From: Cyanobacteriota bacterium
Lineage (GTDB): Bacteria; Cyanobacteriota; Cyanobacteriia; CACIAM-69d
Length of the DNA: 64,000 bases
Direction: 5' to 3'
Assembly (NCBI GenBank): GCA_022402445.1
Contig: JAKRSF010000006.1
Location: forward strand, 137,243-201,242
Below are positions 26,970-36,428 of this stretch, piece by piece (position 1 is the stretch's first letter; each line of letters starts with the position of its first letter). The translations under genes and the position numbers were made by a program. Under the pieces are notes generated by a model. That model did not search any database and was not told the DNA's origin. It saw only the letters and a program-made list of their open reading frames with translations.

Positions 26970-27060
26970 GCCCGATTCCGTCCCCCCCCCGCTCCCCGGT
27001 GGTGGCCCGTACAATCGTGGGCGGACCCTTGCACGGTCGGACAGCCGATCGCGATCGCCC

Positions 27061-27732
27061 ATGACCCAGATTTCCGCTGATGTGACTGAGGTGAGCCATA
27101 GCCCCGCCGATGCCCCGGACGCCGATGCCGCCACCCGCCGCCGCCTCGAACAGGTCAAAGCCGCCAAGGCGCGATCGCGCGAAGCCCGCCAGGGTAATGA
27201 AAAGGGGCTCTATGTGCTATTCACCGGCCTCGGCAAGGGCAAAACCAGCAGCGCCATGAACCTGGTCTATCGCCACCTGGCCCACGATCGCCCCGTGGCG
27301 GTGGTGCAGTTCGTCAAAAATGCCGAAGCCTACCCCGATGGCGATCGCCTCATGCTCTCGAAATTGAAGGAACTGGGGCTACCCGTCGAGGTCCACACCC
27401 TCGGGGGCGGCTTCACCTGGGAAACCCAAAACCCCCAGCAGGACCGCAAAATGGCCCTCGAAGCCTGGAACCAGGCCGCCACCTACATCAACGATCCCGC
27501 GATCGCCCTGGTGGTCCTCGATGAACTGCACATTGCCCTGAAAAATCAGCAGCTCGAACTCGAACCGGTTATGGCCGCCATCCGCGATCGCCCCCCCCAG
27601 AAACACGTCGCCAGCACGGGCCGCTACGCCCCCGACGCCCTCATCGAATTGGCGGATCTGGCCACGGAAATGACCAAACTCAAGCACCCCATCACCCAGG
27701 GCATCCCCGCCCAGATGGGCATCGAATTCTAG
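27061..27732 (+). CDS. cobO: cob(I)yrinic acid a,c-diamide adenosyltransferase
   Basis: Transfers the adenosyl group of ATP to the cobalt of corrinoids in cobalamin synthesis (CobO/BtuR/CobA type). About 223 residues from the ATG at 27061; the longer frame from 26893 overlaps dnaJ and is unlikely. The P-loop is FTGLGKGKTSSAMN near residue 56. VVQFVKNAEAYPDGD, LGGGFTWETQNPQQD and the Walker B-like LVVLDELHIAL follow, with HVASTGRYAPDALIELADLATEM near the end. All are intact. No cobalamin riboswitch is visible upstream. Confidence 0.93.
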   Translation: MTQISADVTEVSHSPADAPDADAATRRRLEQVKAAKARSREARQGNEKGLYVLFTGLGKGKTSSAMNLVYRHLAHDRPVAVVQFVKNAEAYPDGDRLMLSKLKELGLPVEVHTLGGGFTWETQNPQQDRKMALEAWNQAATYINDPAIALVVLDELHIALKNQQLELEPVMAAIRDRPPQKHVASTGRYAPDALIELADLATEMTKLKHPITQGIPAQMGIEF

Positions 27733-27879
27733 CTTGGCGCTCGATTGGCCGGGGCTGACCGAGGCGATCGCGCCCATCGGCCGCCCAGAAACCGTCAATT
27801 TGCCGACATTTTTCGCGTCACCCTTTGCTGACAATCGAGGGTGCCCCCGTTGCCCCTGCCCCTTCGTGACCCGATCGCC

Positions 27880-29310
27880 ATGGACCAGTACAATCCCGGA
27901 GACTTCTACGACGAACTCTTCGCCAACCCCGGCCAGCCCCGCCCCGAGGCAAAACTGCTGGTGGAAAAGCTCGCCACCTTGCCCATTGAAGAGTTGCACC
28001 ATCGGCAGGCGGCGGCCCAGGCGGCCCTCTTCAAGCTGGGGGTCACCTTCAATGTCTATGGCGCGGCGGAGGGCACCGAGCGCACCTTCCCGTTTGACAT
28101 CATTCCCCGCATCATCGCCGCGCGGGAATGGCTCCGGCTCGAAGCGGGCCTCAAGCAGCGCATCCACGCCCTCAATCTTTTCCTGTCGGATATCTATGGC
28201 GATCGCAAAATCATCCGCGATCGCATCATCCCCCTCGAACTGATCGAATCCGCCACGGGCTACCTCAAACCCTGCCTGGGCCTCAAGCCCCCCAAGGACA
28301 TTTGGTGCCACATCACCGGCACGGACCTGGTGCGGGACGTGGACGGCCAGTTTTATGTGCTTGAGGACAATTTGCGCTGCCCCTCCGGCATTTCCTACGT
28401 GCTGGAAAATCGGCGGGTGATGAAAAGCACGTTTCCGGCCCTGTTCCAAACCCTCGCGATCGAGCCGGTGGACGAATATCCCTCTCACCTGTTGGAAACG
28501 CTACTAAACCTGCTGCCGGAGCGGCTGATGGATCCCACCGTGGTGGTCCTGACGCCGGGGATTTATAATTCTGCCTATTTTGAACACTCCTTCCTGGCGC
28601 AACAGATGGGGGTGGAATTGGTGGAGGGGCGCGATTTGGTGGTGGAAGACGGCTACCTGCAAATGCAGACCACCAAAGGGCTCCAGCGGGTAGACGCGAT
28701 CTATCGCCGCATTGACGATGATTTTATTGATCCCTTGGCCTTCCGCCCCGATTCCCTCCTGGGGGTGCCCGGATTGATGGACGTGTACCGGGCCGGCCGC
28801 GTCGCGATCGCCAATGCCCTCGGCACGGGGGTAGCGGACGATAAGGCGGTCTATGCCTATGTACCCAAAATGATTCGCTATTACCTAGATGAGGATCCAA
28901 TCATTCCCAATGTGCCCACCTATCTGTGCTGGGAGCCCAAGGAATTGGAATATGTGCTAGAAAATCTCGATAAATTAGTCGTCAAGGCGGCCAATGAGGC
29001 GGGGGGCTACGGCATGTTGGTGGGCACCCAATCCACGGCGGAAGAGCGGGCGGCCTTTGGCGATCGCATCCGCGCCAACCCCCGCAACTACATCGCCCAG
29101 CCCACCCTGTGCCTGTCGCGGGTACCCACCCTGATCGACGGGCAGTTTGAAGGGTGCCATGTGGATCTACGGCCCTATGTGCTCTATGGCGAAGACATTT
29201 ATGTACACCCTGGCGGCCTGACCCGCGTAGCCCTCAAGCGCGGCTCCCTGGTGGTGAACTCGTCCCAGGGGGGCGGCTCGAAGGATACCTGGGTGCTGGT
29301 GGACGCCTAG
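27880..29310 (+). CDS. circularly permuted ATP-grasp type 2 protein
   Basis: A 476-residue cytoplasmic protein of the DUF404/DUF407 group. Diagnostic stretches are [20 protein letters not shown] at the start, [20 protein letters not shown] and [20 protein letters not shown]. Later come [20 protein letters not shown] and [14 protein letters not shown]. It is predicted to form an amide or peptide-like bond with ATP; the substrate is unknown. In many bacteria it sits beside an alpha-E-domain gene and a transglutaminase-like gene, and neither is in this window. The ATG at 27880 is preferred over the upstream GTG at 27841. Confidence 0.9.
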   Translation: MDQYNPGDFYDELFANPGQPRPEAKLLVEKLATLPIEELHHRQAAAQAALFKLGVTFNVYGAAEGTERTFPFDIIPRIIAAREWLRLEAGLKQRIHALNLFLSDIYGDRKIIRDRIIPLELIESATGYLKPCLGLKPPKDIWCHITGTDLVRDVDGQFYVLEDNLRCPSGISYVLENRRVMKSTFPALFQTLAIEPVDEYPSHLLETLLNLLPERLMDPTVVVLTPGIYNSAYFEHSFLAQQMGVELVEGRDLVVEDGYLQMQTTKGLQRVDAIYRRIDDDFIDPLAFRPDSLLGVPGLMDVYRAGRVAIANALGTGVADDKAVYAYVPKMIRYYLDEDPIIPNVPTYLCWEPKELEYVLENLDKLVVKAANEAGGYGMLVGTQSTAEERAAFGDRIRANPRNYIAQPTLCLSRVPTLIDGQFEGCHVDLRPYVLYGEDIYVHPGGLTRVALKRGSLVVNSSQGGGSKDTWVLVDA

Positions 29311-29483
29311 GGGGGCCAGGGAACACCCTCGACAGCCCCCGATGGCATCAAGGGCGATCGGGCAATTCCGGGCAGGACGGATCCGGTGACGTGGTATGTT
29401 GATACGCTGAAAAGCGCCCCGGCCTAGGTTGTTCGTTTGACCTGGGCACCTGCTTTCCCCACCGATCTATCACCGATCAACCC

Positions 29484-30614
29484 ATGCCTACCTATCAAGA
29501 TTTGCTTCGGGATGTGAGCCAACTGGCGGAACGGTTCCCCGGCCTAGGAACTCGTCTATCGTTGGCGGCGGGTGAGCTAAAAAGTCTGGGGACGCCGCCC
29601 ATGGCTACTTTAATTGAGGAGTTGAAGGGCTACCAATCGGAGTTTGTGGACCTATGTCACCGGGCGCTGGCCCTGGCGAAGGAGGCGGGGCTCCCGGCGG
29701 CGGCGATGCCGGTGAAGCTGGTGTCGGTGCGGGAGTTGGAGGCGTTTATTCAATCCCTGGCTCCGAAGGACCCTGCGATCGCGGCCTCCGGCACCCCCCA
29801 GGACCGGGCGATCGCGGTGATCGATCATCTGCTGCGGCTCACCTATACGGGGGACGATCAACCCTTTGCGCCCCTGGTGACCTGCCAGCAGGAGGCGGCG
29901 AAGCTCCAAAAGGTGCTGCAAACCGCCACGGGGCCGCTGTCACCGTCGGTTAACCAGGCGGTTGAGGCGTTGGCCCAGGGGAACCATCCGGTGGTCCACC
30001 TGCTGCAACTGATCGAGGGGGCGGGCAATCTGGATGACGATCGCTGGCTGGCGTTGCAGGAATCGGTTACGGCATCCCTGGGGCGGGCCATGACGGCGGC
30101 GGCCCTGCGGGGGCGGTTGGTGGCCTCTGGGCAGACCGCGATCGCGCCGACGACCGCAACGGCACCGACCCCAGGAGCCACCTCGACCCCGGCGCTCCTG
30201 TCCGTGCCCCTGGAAATCATGGTCCATGTGTCGGGCATTGGCGATCTGCGCTTCAGAAGCGGTGACTATGCCGGAACCAAAGGGGAGTCGCGATCGCTCG
30301 AAGGGTTTCAGGTCACCTTTGCCAGCCGCGTCCCCGGCCTGGGCATCCGCTACATGGGCCATGTCCAAAACCAGGGCGATACCCCCTGGGTGGGCGAGGG
30401 GGAATATGTGGGCACCCGGGGCCAAAACCTGCGCCTTGAGGGCTTCGCCCTGGAACTGACCGGCCCGGAAGCCCACAAATACAACCTCAACTACCTCGGT
30501 CACTTTGCCCGCTTTGGCGACTCCAGCGTGGTGAGCAACGGGGAATTCTGCGGCATTCGCGGTCAGGCCATGGTGGTCGAGGCCATGCGCGTGTGGATTG
30601 AACCGAAGCGCTAG
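29484..30614 (+). CDS. protein with three C-terminal ChW-like repeats
   Basis: A 376-residue protein. Residues 1-225 are helical and of no known family. Residues 245-376 are three repeats of the clostridial hydrophobic (ChW) type, each ending in a G-x-x-x-G-T/I-x-G-x-x-x-x-x-E core. Examples are AGTKGESRSLEGFQVTF, VGTRGQNLRLEGFALEL and CGIRGQAMVVEAMRVWI. The usual tryptophan of the first strand is mostly replaced. ChW proteins are normally extracellular, but no signal peptide is visible here, so the location is uncertain. A hairpin and then a strong intrinsic terminator follow. Confidence 0.7.
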   Translation: MPTYQDLLRDVSQLAERFPGLGTRLSLAAGELKSLGTPPMATLIEELKGYQSEFVDLCHRALALAKEAGLPAAAMPVKLVSVRELEAFIQSLAPKDPAIAASGTPQDRAIAVIDHLLRLTYTGDDQPFAPLVTCQQEAAKLQKVLQTATGPLSPSVNQAVEALAQGNHPVVHLLQLIEGAGNLDDDRWLALQESVTASLGRAMTAAALRGRLVASGQTAIAPTTATAPTPGATSTPALLSVPLEIMVHVSGIGDLRFRSGDYAGTKGESRSLEGFQVTFASRVPGLGIRYMGHVQNQGDTPWVGEGEYVGTRGQNLRLEGFALELTGPEAHKYNLNYLGHFARFGDSSVVSNGEFCGIRGQAMVVEAMRVWIEPKR

Positions 30615-30619
30615 GGATA

Positions 30620-30660
30620 GGGGTGCGATCGCGGCCTTCCAGCCGTACCCATCGCACCCC
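30620..30660. other. 10-bp perfect inverted repeat after the ChW gene
   Basis: GGGGTGCGAT (30620-30629) pairs with ATCGCACCCC (30651-30660), leaving a 21-base loop. It has no T-run, so it probably protects or shapes the 3' end rather than terminating transcription itself. Confidence 0.5.
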
Positions 30661-30684
30661 ACCCGCACTGAATGAACCGAAGAA

Positions 30685-30722
30685 GCCCCCGCGATCACCA
30701 CTGGATCGCGGGGGCCTTTTGG
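30685..30722 (+). terminator. intrinsic terminator
   Basis: A perfect 12-bp stem, GCCCCCGCGATC / GATCGCGGGGGC (30685-30696 and 30704-30715), with a 7-base loop, is followed by CTTTT. It ends the ChW-repeat gene. On the opposite strand the stem is followed only by a weak TTCTTC, so it may also help to stop pilQ transcription. Confidence 0.85.
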
Positions 30723-30779
30723 GGGAGTTTTCGCTGCTGGAGCGATTTCAACTCCCCATCCCAAGGGCGTTAACCCCTT

Positions 30780-32969
30780 CTAGAAACCGCCATTGCGCTC
30801 CCGCAGCAGTTCCTGCACCTCACGGCTCGGGGTGTAGTTATAGCCCCCCGTCGCCGCATTGGAATCATCCAACACCTGCGGCGTCACCAGCACCACCAAC
30901 TCGCGCCGTTCAGTGGAGCGCTCCGTGCGGCGGAACAGCGCCCCCAGCAGCGGCAGATCCCCCAGAATCGGCACCTTGCGGACATCCGAGCGATCGCTAT
31001 CTTGAATAATTCCCGCCAGCACCAGGGTTTGGCTATCGCGCACCCGCACCGTCCCGGACGACAGCTTCCGCTCCGCCAACAGGGTCACGAATGCCTCACT
31101 ATTGGGCACCGAGAACGCTTCAATCGGCGTGCGAATCGACGGGGACACCGACAGGGTAATAAAACCGTTGTCATCGATGCGATCGACGGAAATGCCGAGA
31201 ATTAACCCCGCCTTTTCCTTCGTAATCGTCAGCGTGGTGCTGATGCCCACATCCGTCACATCCCGCTCAATCTCGACGTTCCCCGGCACCTCCTCGGTCA
31301 GCTCCACCTGGGACACCTGGCCCTCCTGGACAATGAGGGTGGGATCCGTCAGGATTTTGGCATTGCCGTTGATAATCGTCGCCTGAAGCTGGGCCAGAAA
31401 ATCACTGGCGAAATTGAAGGGGCCGTTGGCACCTTCGCCGATGGAAATGGGCGACTCCCCTAGGTTATCCACGCTGATGGTGGGCGACGAGAAGGGCGAG
31501 CCGCGATCGCTCCAGTTGATAATGCCAATGCCGCCGGTATTCACAATGCGGCCCCCATTGACCCCAAACGAGAAACTCGTCCCCAGGCGATCCTCCTGGT
31601 TGAGGTTAATGTCCACCACCCGCACATTCACGGCCACCTGCCGCAGGCGGCTATCAATACGCAAAAGCTGTTCCGCCGCCAGGGCCACCAAATCCTGCTG
31701 CCCCACCAGGGTCATGGAGTTGGTGCGAGCGTCGGGGGCCACCTGAAGACCGCGCAGAATGGGGATCGAATCCTGGGGGTCGTAGCGCAATTCATTGATG
31801 GTGGTGCGCTCGGTGGTGGTGGTTTGGGTCAGGGGGGCGGCGGTCACCTGTCCGGTCGTGGCCTGCTGGGTTCCCCCACCGGCCTGCACCTGAATGACCT
31901 CCGTGCGGCGCTCCGTGGCGGGGGAGGCGCTCTCGGCCCCTAGGGTTACCAAAAAGGCCGCCGCGCGATCGGCGGTCACCTGGTTGAGGCGAATCGAGCG
32001 CATGACCACGTTGCGGGCCGTGTTGGGCAGGCGCTGGCCCACAAAGACCGTGTTGCCAATGCGGTTGGCCTGGAGTCCGGAAATCCGCAGAACGTAGTTA
32101 AACACGTCCTCCGCCGGTTCATTTTCCACGTCTAGGCTGATCAACGGCCCCCCGCCAGAGGTGGCCCCGGCACCCCCGTCGGCACCCCCTTCAGCGCCGC
32201 CGCCCGCATCTTCTGCAAAGGCGATGCTCACGCCGCCCGCCCGCGCTAGGAGGGACAGGGCTTCACGGACGGGGGCTTCCCGCAGGACGAGGCGGGGGAT
32301 GAGGGGGTTGGCTTGCAGTTGGACCCGGTTGAAGCGGATGGGAATGTCTGAGGTGGCAATGTCGCCCACCGGGGGCGCGATCGCGCGGGGCAGCCGCGGC
32401 GGCACGGCGGCTTGGCGGGGCTGAACCGGCTGCCCATCCACGGTAATCGTCGGATTCGGCACCATCACCTGGCCCGGTGTCGGGTCAAAGCTCGGGGTCG
32501 CGCTCGGTGGGGGGGCCTGGGGCGTGGGCTGGGCCTGGGGGGCGCGGGCTGTCGTCGTGCCGCCGCCGGTGCCCATATAGCTCAGCACCACATTATTAGA
32601 ACTCGACGGGCGAATGCGCCCCGCCGGCCGACTTCCGGCCCCGCGCACGGTCACCTGCACCGTCGTCGCATCAAGCTGGATCACTTCAATCGCGTCAATC
32701 CCCGCCGCTGGCGATCGCCGATCAATGCGCTGACCGGGCACCATCAGGCGCGAGTTGGCAATGTGGGCCACCAGATCATTACCGCTGGGGGGCAGCAAAA
32801 AGACCTGGGGCCGCGCCCCGCCCGACGTCACCAGCTCCACATCCACCCCCCCCTCCATGGGATTGATGCGGACATCCATAATATCGGCGGCCCAGGCGGG
32901 CTGCACCAGGGCCACAGCGGCACCGCTACCCAACAGCAGGCTTCCAATGACGCGATCGTATTTCACCAC
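30780..32969 (-). CDS. pilQ: type IV pilus secretin PilQ
   Basis: The outer-membrane pore of the type IV pilus; 729 residues. It has a Sec signal peptide (cut after PAWA, about residue 28) and an AMIN domain at about 30-125 that binds peptidoglycan (IMDVRINPMEGGVDVELVTS). A proline/alanine linker follows, then a short secretin N domain (VREALSLLARAGGVSIAFAED) and NolW-like modules. The secretin core runs from about 400 (QLQATIINGNAKILTDPT, VGISTTLTITKEKAGLIL, TLVLAGIIQDSDRSDVRKVPILGDLP). It is the last gene of pilM-N-O-Q. No pilP gene is seen, as is usual in cyanobacteria. Confidence 0.95.
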   Translation of the reverse strand: MVKYDRVIGSLLLGSGAAVALVQPAWAADIMDVRINPMEGGVDVELVTSGGARPQVFLLPPSGNDLVAHIANSRLMVPGQRIDRRSPAAGIDAIEVIQLDATTVQVTVRGAGSRPAGRIRPSSSNNVVLSYMGTGGGTTTARAPQAQPTPQAPPPSATPSFDPTPGQVMVPNPTITVDGQPVQPRQAAVPPRLPRAIAPPVGDIATSDIPIRFNRVQLQANPLIPRLVLREAPVREALSLLARAGGVSIAFAEDAGGGAEGGADGGAGATSGGGPLISLDVENEPAEDVFNYVLRISGLQANRIGNTVFVGQRLPNTARNVVMRSIRLNQVTADRAAAFLVTLGAESASPATERRTEVIQVQAGGGTQQATTGQVTAAPLTQTTTTERTTINELRYDPQDSIPILRGLQVAPDARTNSMTLVGQQDLVALAAEQLLRIDSRLRQVAVNVRVVDINLNQEDRLGTSFSFGVNGGRIVNTGGIGIINWSDRGSPFSSPTISVDNLGESPISIGEGANGPFNFASDFLAQLQATIINGNAKILTDPTLIVQEGQVSQVELTEEVPGNVEIERDVTDVGISTTLTITKEKAGLILGISVDRIDDNGFITLSVSPSIRTPIEAFSVPNSEAFVTLLAERKLSSGTVRVRDSQTLVLAGIIQDSDRSDVRKVPILGDLPLLGALFRRTERSTERRELVVLVTPQVLDDSNAATGGYNYTPSREVQELLRERNGGF

Positions 32970-33112
32970 TCATCTCCTCAGTTTCCGAATCCAACGCTTG
33001 CTCGAAAGTTTGCCTGACCAGGTTGCCTAACTGTTATAGATCACGATCGCCGATCGCCGACATGGCCCCAAAGAGCCGCACCCCACCCCGCCACGGCCCC
33101 CCGCGATCGCCC

Positions 33113-33901
33113 CTAGGGAGACGGGGAAGGAGTCGCCGCCGGAGCCGTCCCATCCGCCGGTGCCCCCTCCGCCGCCGCCTCGCTCGCCTCCGCCTGGGCC
33201 GCCAACTCCTCAGCGGACACCGGCGTGAGCACCTTGAGGGTAAACCCCGTACTCAACCGCACCTTCGGAGCCCCCTGGGGTTCAATCTGACCATTGGCGG
33301 GATTGAACCGCACCGGCTGATTCGACATCAGCAGCTCTGACGACAGGTTATCGATCGCCAGCATGGACTGATAGCGCTCGATCTTACGGAGAATATTGCC
33401 CGTTTGGTCAAAATCCCCCTCAAAGGCCACATTCACCGTCTGCTGCTTGATCTTGCCATTGACCGCCGCCCCCCAGGAACTATCGTTCACCAGGATCGGC
33501 CCCTCCGCCGAAGGCTCAAACCTCGTCAGGCGGCCATATTGCTCAGAAATCATACGGTTCAGGTCAATGGGCAGCACCGCCACCGTCTCCTGTTTGGGGA
33601 ACAGGGCCAGCACCCGCTCCTGGACAGCCTTCGCATCCTCAAGCCGCTGGAGAATATCGGCCACCCGTTTGCGCTCCTCCTCGACCCGAGCCAACTGCTC
33701 CTGCTTCTCCTGGAGCTGGGTCTTCAGGGCCACATACTCCTCATTCTTGGGCAAAACAAGCTGCACGGTCAGCGCGATCGCCCCCGCCAAACCCGCCACC
33801 GCAATAATCCCCCCAATCACCCCGGGGGTCACCGTCAGGCCGAACAGGACCATCTCGTCCCCACCGCCGCCCGCCGCACCTTGAGTCTGACTGTAGGCCA
33901 T
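33113..33901 (-). CDS. pilO: type IV pilus inner-membrane protein PilO
   Basis: A 262-residue bitopic protein: a short cytoplasmic start, one transmembrane helix at about 27-48 (VIGGIIAVAGLAGAIAL), a coiled coil (LKTQLQEKQEQLARVEEERK, about 58-95), and a periplasmic ferredoxin-like domain from about 100 to 215. The last 35 residues are an alanine/proline/glutamate tail. PilO pairs with PilN to align the pilus machinery. The pilN stop is 2 bases before its ATG, so the two are probably translationally coupled. Confidence 0.88.
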   Translation of the reverse strand: MAYSQTQGAAGGGGDEMVLFGLTVTPGVIGGIIAVAGLAGAIALTVQLVLPKNEEYVALKTQLQEKQEQLARVEEERKRVADILQRLEDAKAVQERVLALFPKQETVAVLPIDLNRMISEQYGRLTRFEPSAEGPILVNDSSWGAAVNGKIKQQTVNVAFEGDFDQTGNILRKIERYQSMLAIDNLSSELLMSNQPVRFNPANGQIEPQGAPKVRLSTGFTLKVLTPVSAEELAAQAEASEAAAEGAPADGTAPAATPSPSP

Positions 33902-33903
33902 GG

Positions 33904-34863
33904 TTAAGGAGCCTCCTGTTGCACATTACCGTCTGAACCTGCGGGCACCGGATCCGCCGCCGCCGGTGCCCCCTCCGCCGCCGCCCGGATATTGCGAATC
34001 GCCTCCAGGCGCACCACCAGCCCCGTCGCACTGCTGCGATCTAGGGCCTGGATCAACTCCTCCGCCGGTTTGCTGGTGTAGGTGGTGGTGATGGTGTACT
34101 CCAGCAACTGGGGCAGTTGACCCACCTGGGCCGCCGCCGCCTCCAGAGCCTCCGGATTAACCACCGTATAGGACGACCCCTCCTGGGGTTCCTGGGGGGC
34201 ACCCCCCGCCGGGGCGCTCTCCACCTGGGCGGGATTACTCACCATCTCCGCCCCCACCAGGACCGTAGAGTCCGGATCCAGGTATGGGGATGATCGCAAC
34301 AGCAGCAGAAACTCACCGATACTTTCCACGGAACTGGCATAGCCCCGGATCGTAATCACGCTGCGGGGGGGCGGGGGCACGGCGGCCCCCTCCGCTGGCG
34401 GCGTCGCGCTGGAACTGGCGGCGGCGGGGGCACTGGAGCTGGCCTGGGGCGGCACCTCCGTCACGGACTGGAGCTGAACCCCCTGGGGTAGGCGATCGCG
34501 AATATCCTCCAGCGCCGCCGCCCAGGACTTCACCTGATTAAACACCCCCGTCAGGGCATCCGTCTGCTCCCGGATCACCTGGGTCGTCCGCTCCGCCTTC
34601 GCCGCGCGATCCAGATCCTGCTGTAGATCACTCAAATTCTGATCCAGCGCCAGAATATTCCGATTCAAATTCCCCATATCCCAAATCAAATAGCCATAGG
34701 CCCCCAACGCCGCCGCCGGCAGCGCCAGCCCCACGATCGCCCCGAGCACCAGCGGCAACTGGCTCCCCTGGGCAGAGCCCCCGCCCTTCTTCTTCTCAGC
34801 GGCCTGCTTACCGGTTTGGAACTCCGGCCGATCCTTTAGAAAATTGATGTTTAAGCTATACAT
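33904..34863 (-). CDS. pilN: type IV pilus inner-membrane protein PilN
   Basis: A 319-residue bitopic protein. It starts MYSLNINFLKDRPEF, the short conserved peptide of PilN that docks into the groove of PilM. Next come a basic loop and one transmembrane helix at about 40-62, then a coiled coil (about 65-115) and a periplasmic domain. The periplasmic part contains a fimbrial-assembly-like segment (VITIRGYASSVESIGEFLLLL), interrupted by alanine/proline insertions. It lies between pilM (100-base gap) and pilO (2-base gap). Confidence 0.9.
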   Translation of the reverse strand: MYSLNINFLKDRPEFQTGKQAAEKKKGGGSAQGSQLPLVLGAIVGLALPAAALGAYGYLIWDMGNLNRNILALDQNLSDLQQDLDRAAKAERTTQVIREQTDALTGVFNQVKSWAAALEDIRDRLPQGVQLQSVTEVPPQASSSAPAAASSSATPPAEGAAVPPPPRSVITIRGYASSVESIGEFLLLLRSSPYLDPDSTVLVGAEMVSNPAQVESAPAGGAPQEPQEGSSYTVVNPEALEAAAAQVGQLPQLLEYTITTTYTSKPAEELIQALDRSSATGLVVRLEAIRNIRAAAEGAPAAADPVPAGSDGNVQQEAP

Positions 34864-34963
34864 GGTCCGGATGCGGGGATGGAGCGTTGACGAATCGAGC
34901 AGTGGCGAAATCGGGGGCCAAACCCTGGCGGCACAGGCGTCACCCCCCTAGGACAGGACATCC

Positions 34964-36121
34964 CTACGAAGCCTGGGCCCGTTCATCGAGGGTTTCACGC
35001 ATACCCAACCCGAGGATAACCCCCAACCCTGGCCGTTGGATGGTGGAAATGTTGCTGCTGCCCTCTAGGCTCAAGGCATCGAAGGGATCCACCAGCGTAA
35101 CGGGGACATTCAAGCGCTGGTTAAAAAACTCATCCAGATCGCCGATCGCGGCCCCCGGCCCCGCCAGCAGCAGTTGGGCAATTTCCAGATCCTCGCTCTG
35201 GTTGAGATAAAAATCGATGGAGCGCCGCAGCTCATCGGACAGTTCCCCCACCATCTTCACCAGGGCATTGGTGCCGGGATTCGTTTCGCTGATGCCCGTA
35301 CTGTCCACCGAGTCAATGGGGGTCAAGGGGACACTCATCTCCAGCAGCAGATCCGTATCCCGGCTGGGGGCCATGTTCATGGCCCGTTGCAGGGCCTCTT
35401 GGATTTGGTAGGTGCCGATGTTGACGGTGCGGGAAAACTGGGGGACACCGTTGACGATGATGGCGATTTCGGTGCTGTCAAATTCAATATCAATCAAGAC
35501 GGCGGCCTGTTCGGGGCTAAAGGCCCTCAGTTGGTCGCGGATGGTGCGCAGCAGGGCAAAGCTGCCAATTTCGAGGGTTTTAATCTCGATGCCCGCCTGC
35601 TCGAAGGTGGCCAGGTAGGTGTCGGTGACTTCGCGGCGGGTGGCCACGAGGAGCACCTGGACTTTTTCGATGCCGTCCTCGTCGGTGAAGTAGCCCAATT
35701 TTTGATAGTCCACGTCCGCCTCTTCCCTCGGAAAGGGGAGATAGAGGCCCGCTTCCTGGTTCATGTATTCCTGGAGCTCGGCGTCGTTGAGCTCGGCGGG
35801 GACGGGGATGATGCGGATGACGGATTCGCCGCCGGGGATGGCGGTGGCTACCTGTTTGACCTTGAGGCGGCTGTCTTGGATGACGGCTTGGATCAGTTCG
35901 GCGGCGGCGGGGGGGTCAATGATGCTGCCCTCTTCGATGATGCCTTCGGGGACGGTGACGGAGGAGAGGACGTTGAGTTTGTAGCGCTGGCCGACCCGCT
36001 GCACTTGGGCGAGGTTGATGCGGTCGGGGCAAATTTCGATGCCGGTTCCTTTTTTTCCGCCGCCGAGGAGGCCGCCGATGGCACCGCTGATGGGGGAAAT
36101 CAAGTTGCTGATGCTGTCCAT
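34964..36121 (-). CDS. pilM: type IV pilus assembly ATPase-like protein PilM
   Basis: A 385-residue actin-fold cytoplasmic protein. Family stretches are GTGIEICPDRINLAQVQRVG near the start, VATAIPGGESVIRIIPVPAE and YMNQEAGLYLPFPREEADVDYQ. VLIDIEFDSTEIAIIVNGVP, at about 225, is the second nucleotide-binding strand pair. LLAGPGAAIGDLDEFFNQRL and the C-terminal VILGLGMRE complete it. It binds PilN on the inner face of the membrane. It is the first gene of the pilMNOQ unit and has about 30 extra N-terminal residues, glycine- and lysine-rich, compared with the shortest relatives. Confidence 0.93.
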   Translation of the reverse strand: MDSISNLISPISGAIGGLLGGGKKGTGIEICPDRINLAQVQRVGQRYKLNVLSSVTVPEGIIEEGSIIDPPAAAELIQAVIQDSRLKVKQVATAIPGGESVIRIIPVPAELNDAELQEYMNQEAGLYLPFPREEADVDYQKLGYFTDEDGIEKVQVLLVATRREVTDTYLATFEQAGIEIKTLEIGSFALLRTIRDQLRAFSPEQAAVLIDIEFDSTEIAIIVNGVPQFSRTVNIGTYQIQEALQRAMNMAPSRDTDLLLEMSVPLTPIDSVDSTGISETNPGTNALVKMVGELSDELRRSIDFYLNQSEDLEIAQLLLAGPGAAIGDLDEFFNQRLNVPVTLVDPFDALSLEGSSNISTIQRPGLGVILGLGMRETLDERAQAS

Positions 36122-36428
36122 GTCCGGGGGGGCCTCGCGATCGCAGGGGCGGTGGGTGGATGGGGGCTGAGGCGGGGGGATTTGGGTGCGCAGATCCCGA
36201 GGGGGATGGTCCGGTGGTTGATCGCCTCAAACCCTCTATGGTTAAGCTATTGGCGCGGTGGCGGCGGGCTACGACGCATGGTAACCAATTTAAATTAAGA
36301 TCGCCATACTTCCAATGGGACGGTGGTTTCGGATTTCGGTTGGCTGACGGCTGGGGCGGTGGGTCAGGGGGGTGGGCGGGTGCGGGCTGGGTTCTGGGAC
36401 AGGTGAGACGGTGCCAAAGTTGACTGGG
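36122..36428. other. divergent intergenic region, pilM and binding-protein genes
   Basis: About 307 bases. An AT-rich island at 36278-36312 (around ACCAATTTAAATTAAGATCG) is the likely promoter area for one or both divergent genes. No operator-like repeat is obvious. Confidence 0.4.

Noticed and set aside
26990-27060. Cobalamin riboswitch before cobO
   Set aside because: The gap is too short and none of the conserved B12-box sequence is visible.
25794-27167. 457-codon open frame opposite dnaJ
   Set aside because: Antisense to a clear J-domain gene, with glycine-rich composition and no family features.
27379-28488. 369-codon open frame opposite cobO and the ATP-grasp gene
   Set aside because: Antisense to two well-supported genes and not resembling any family.
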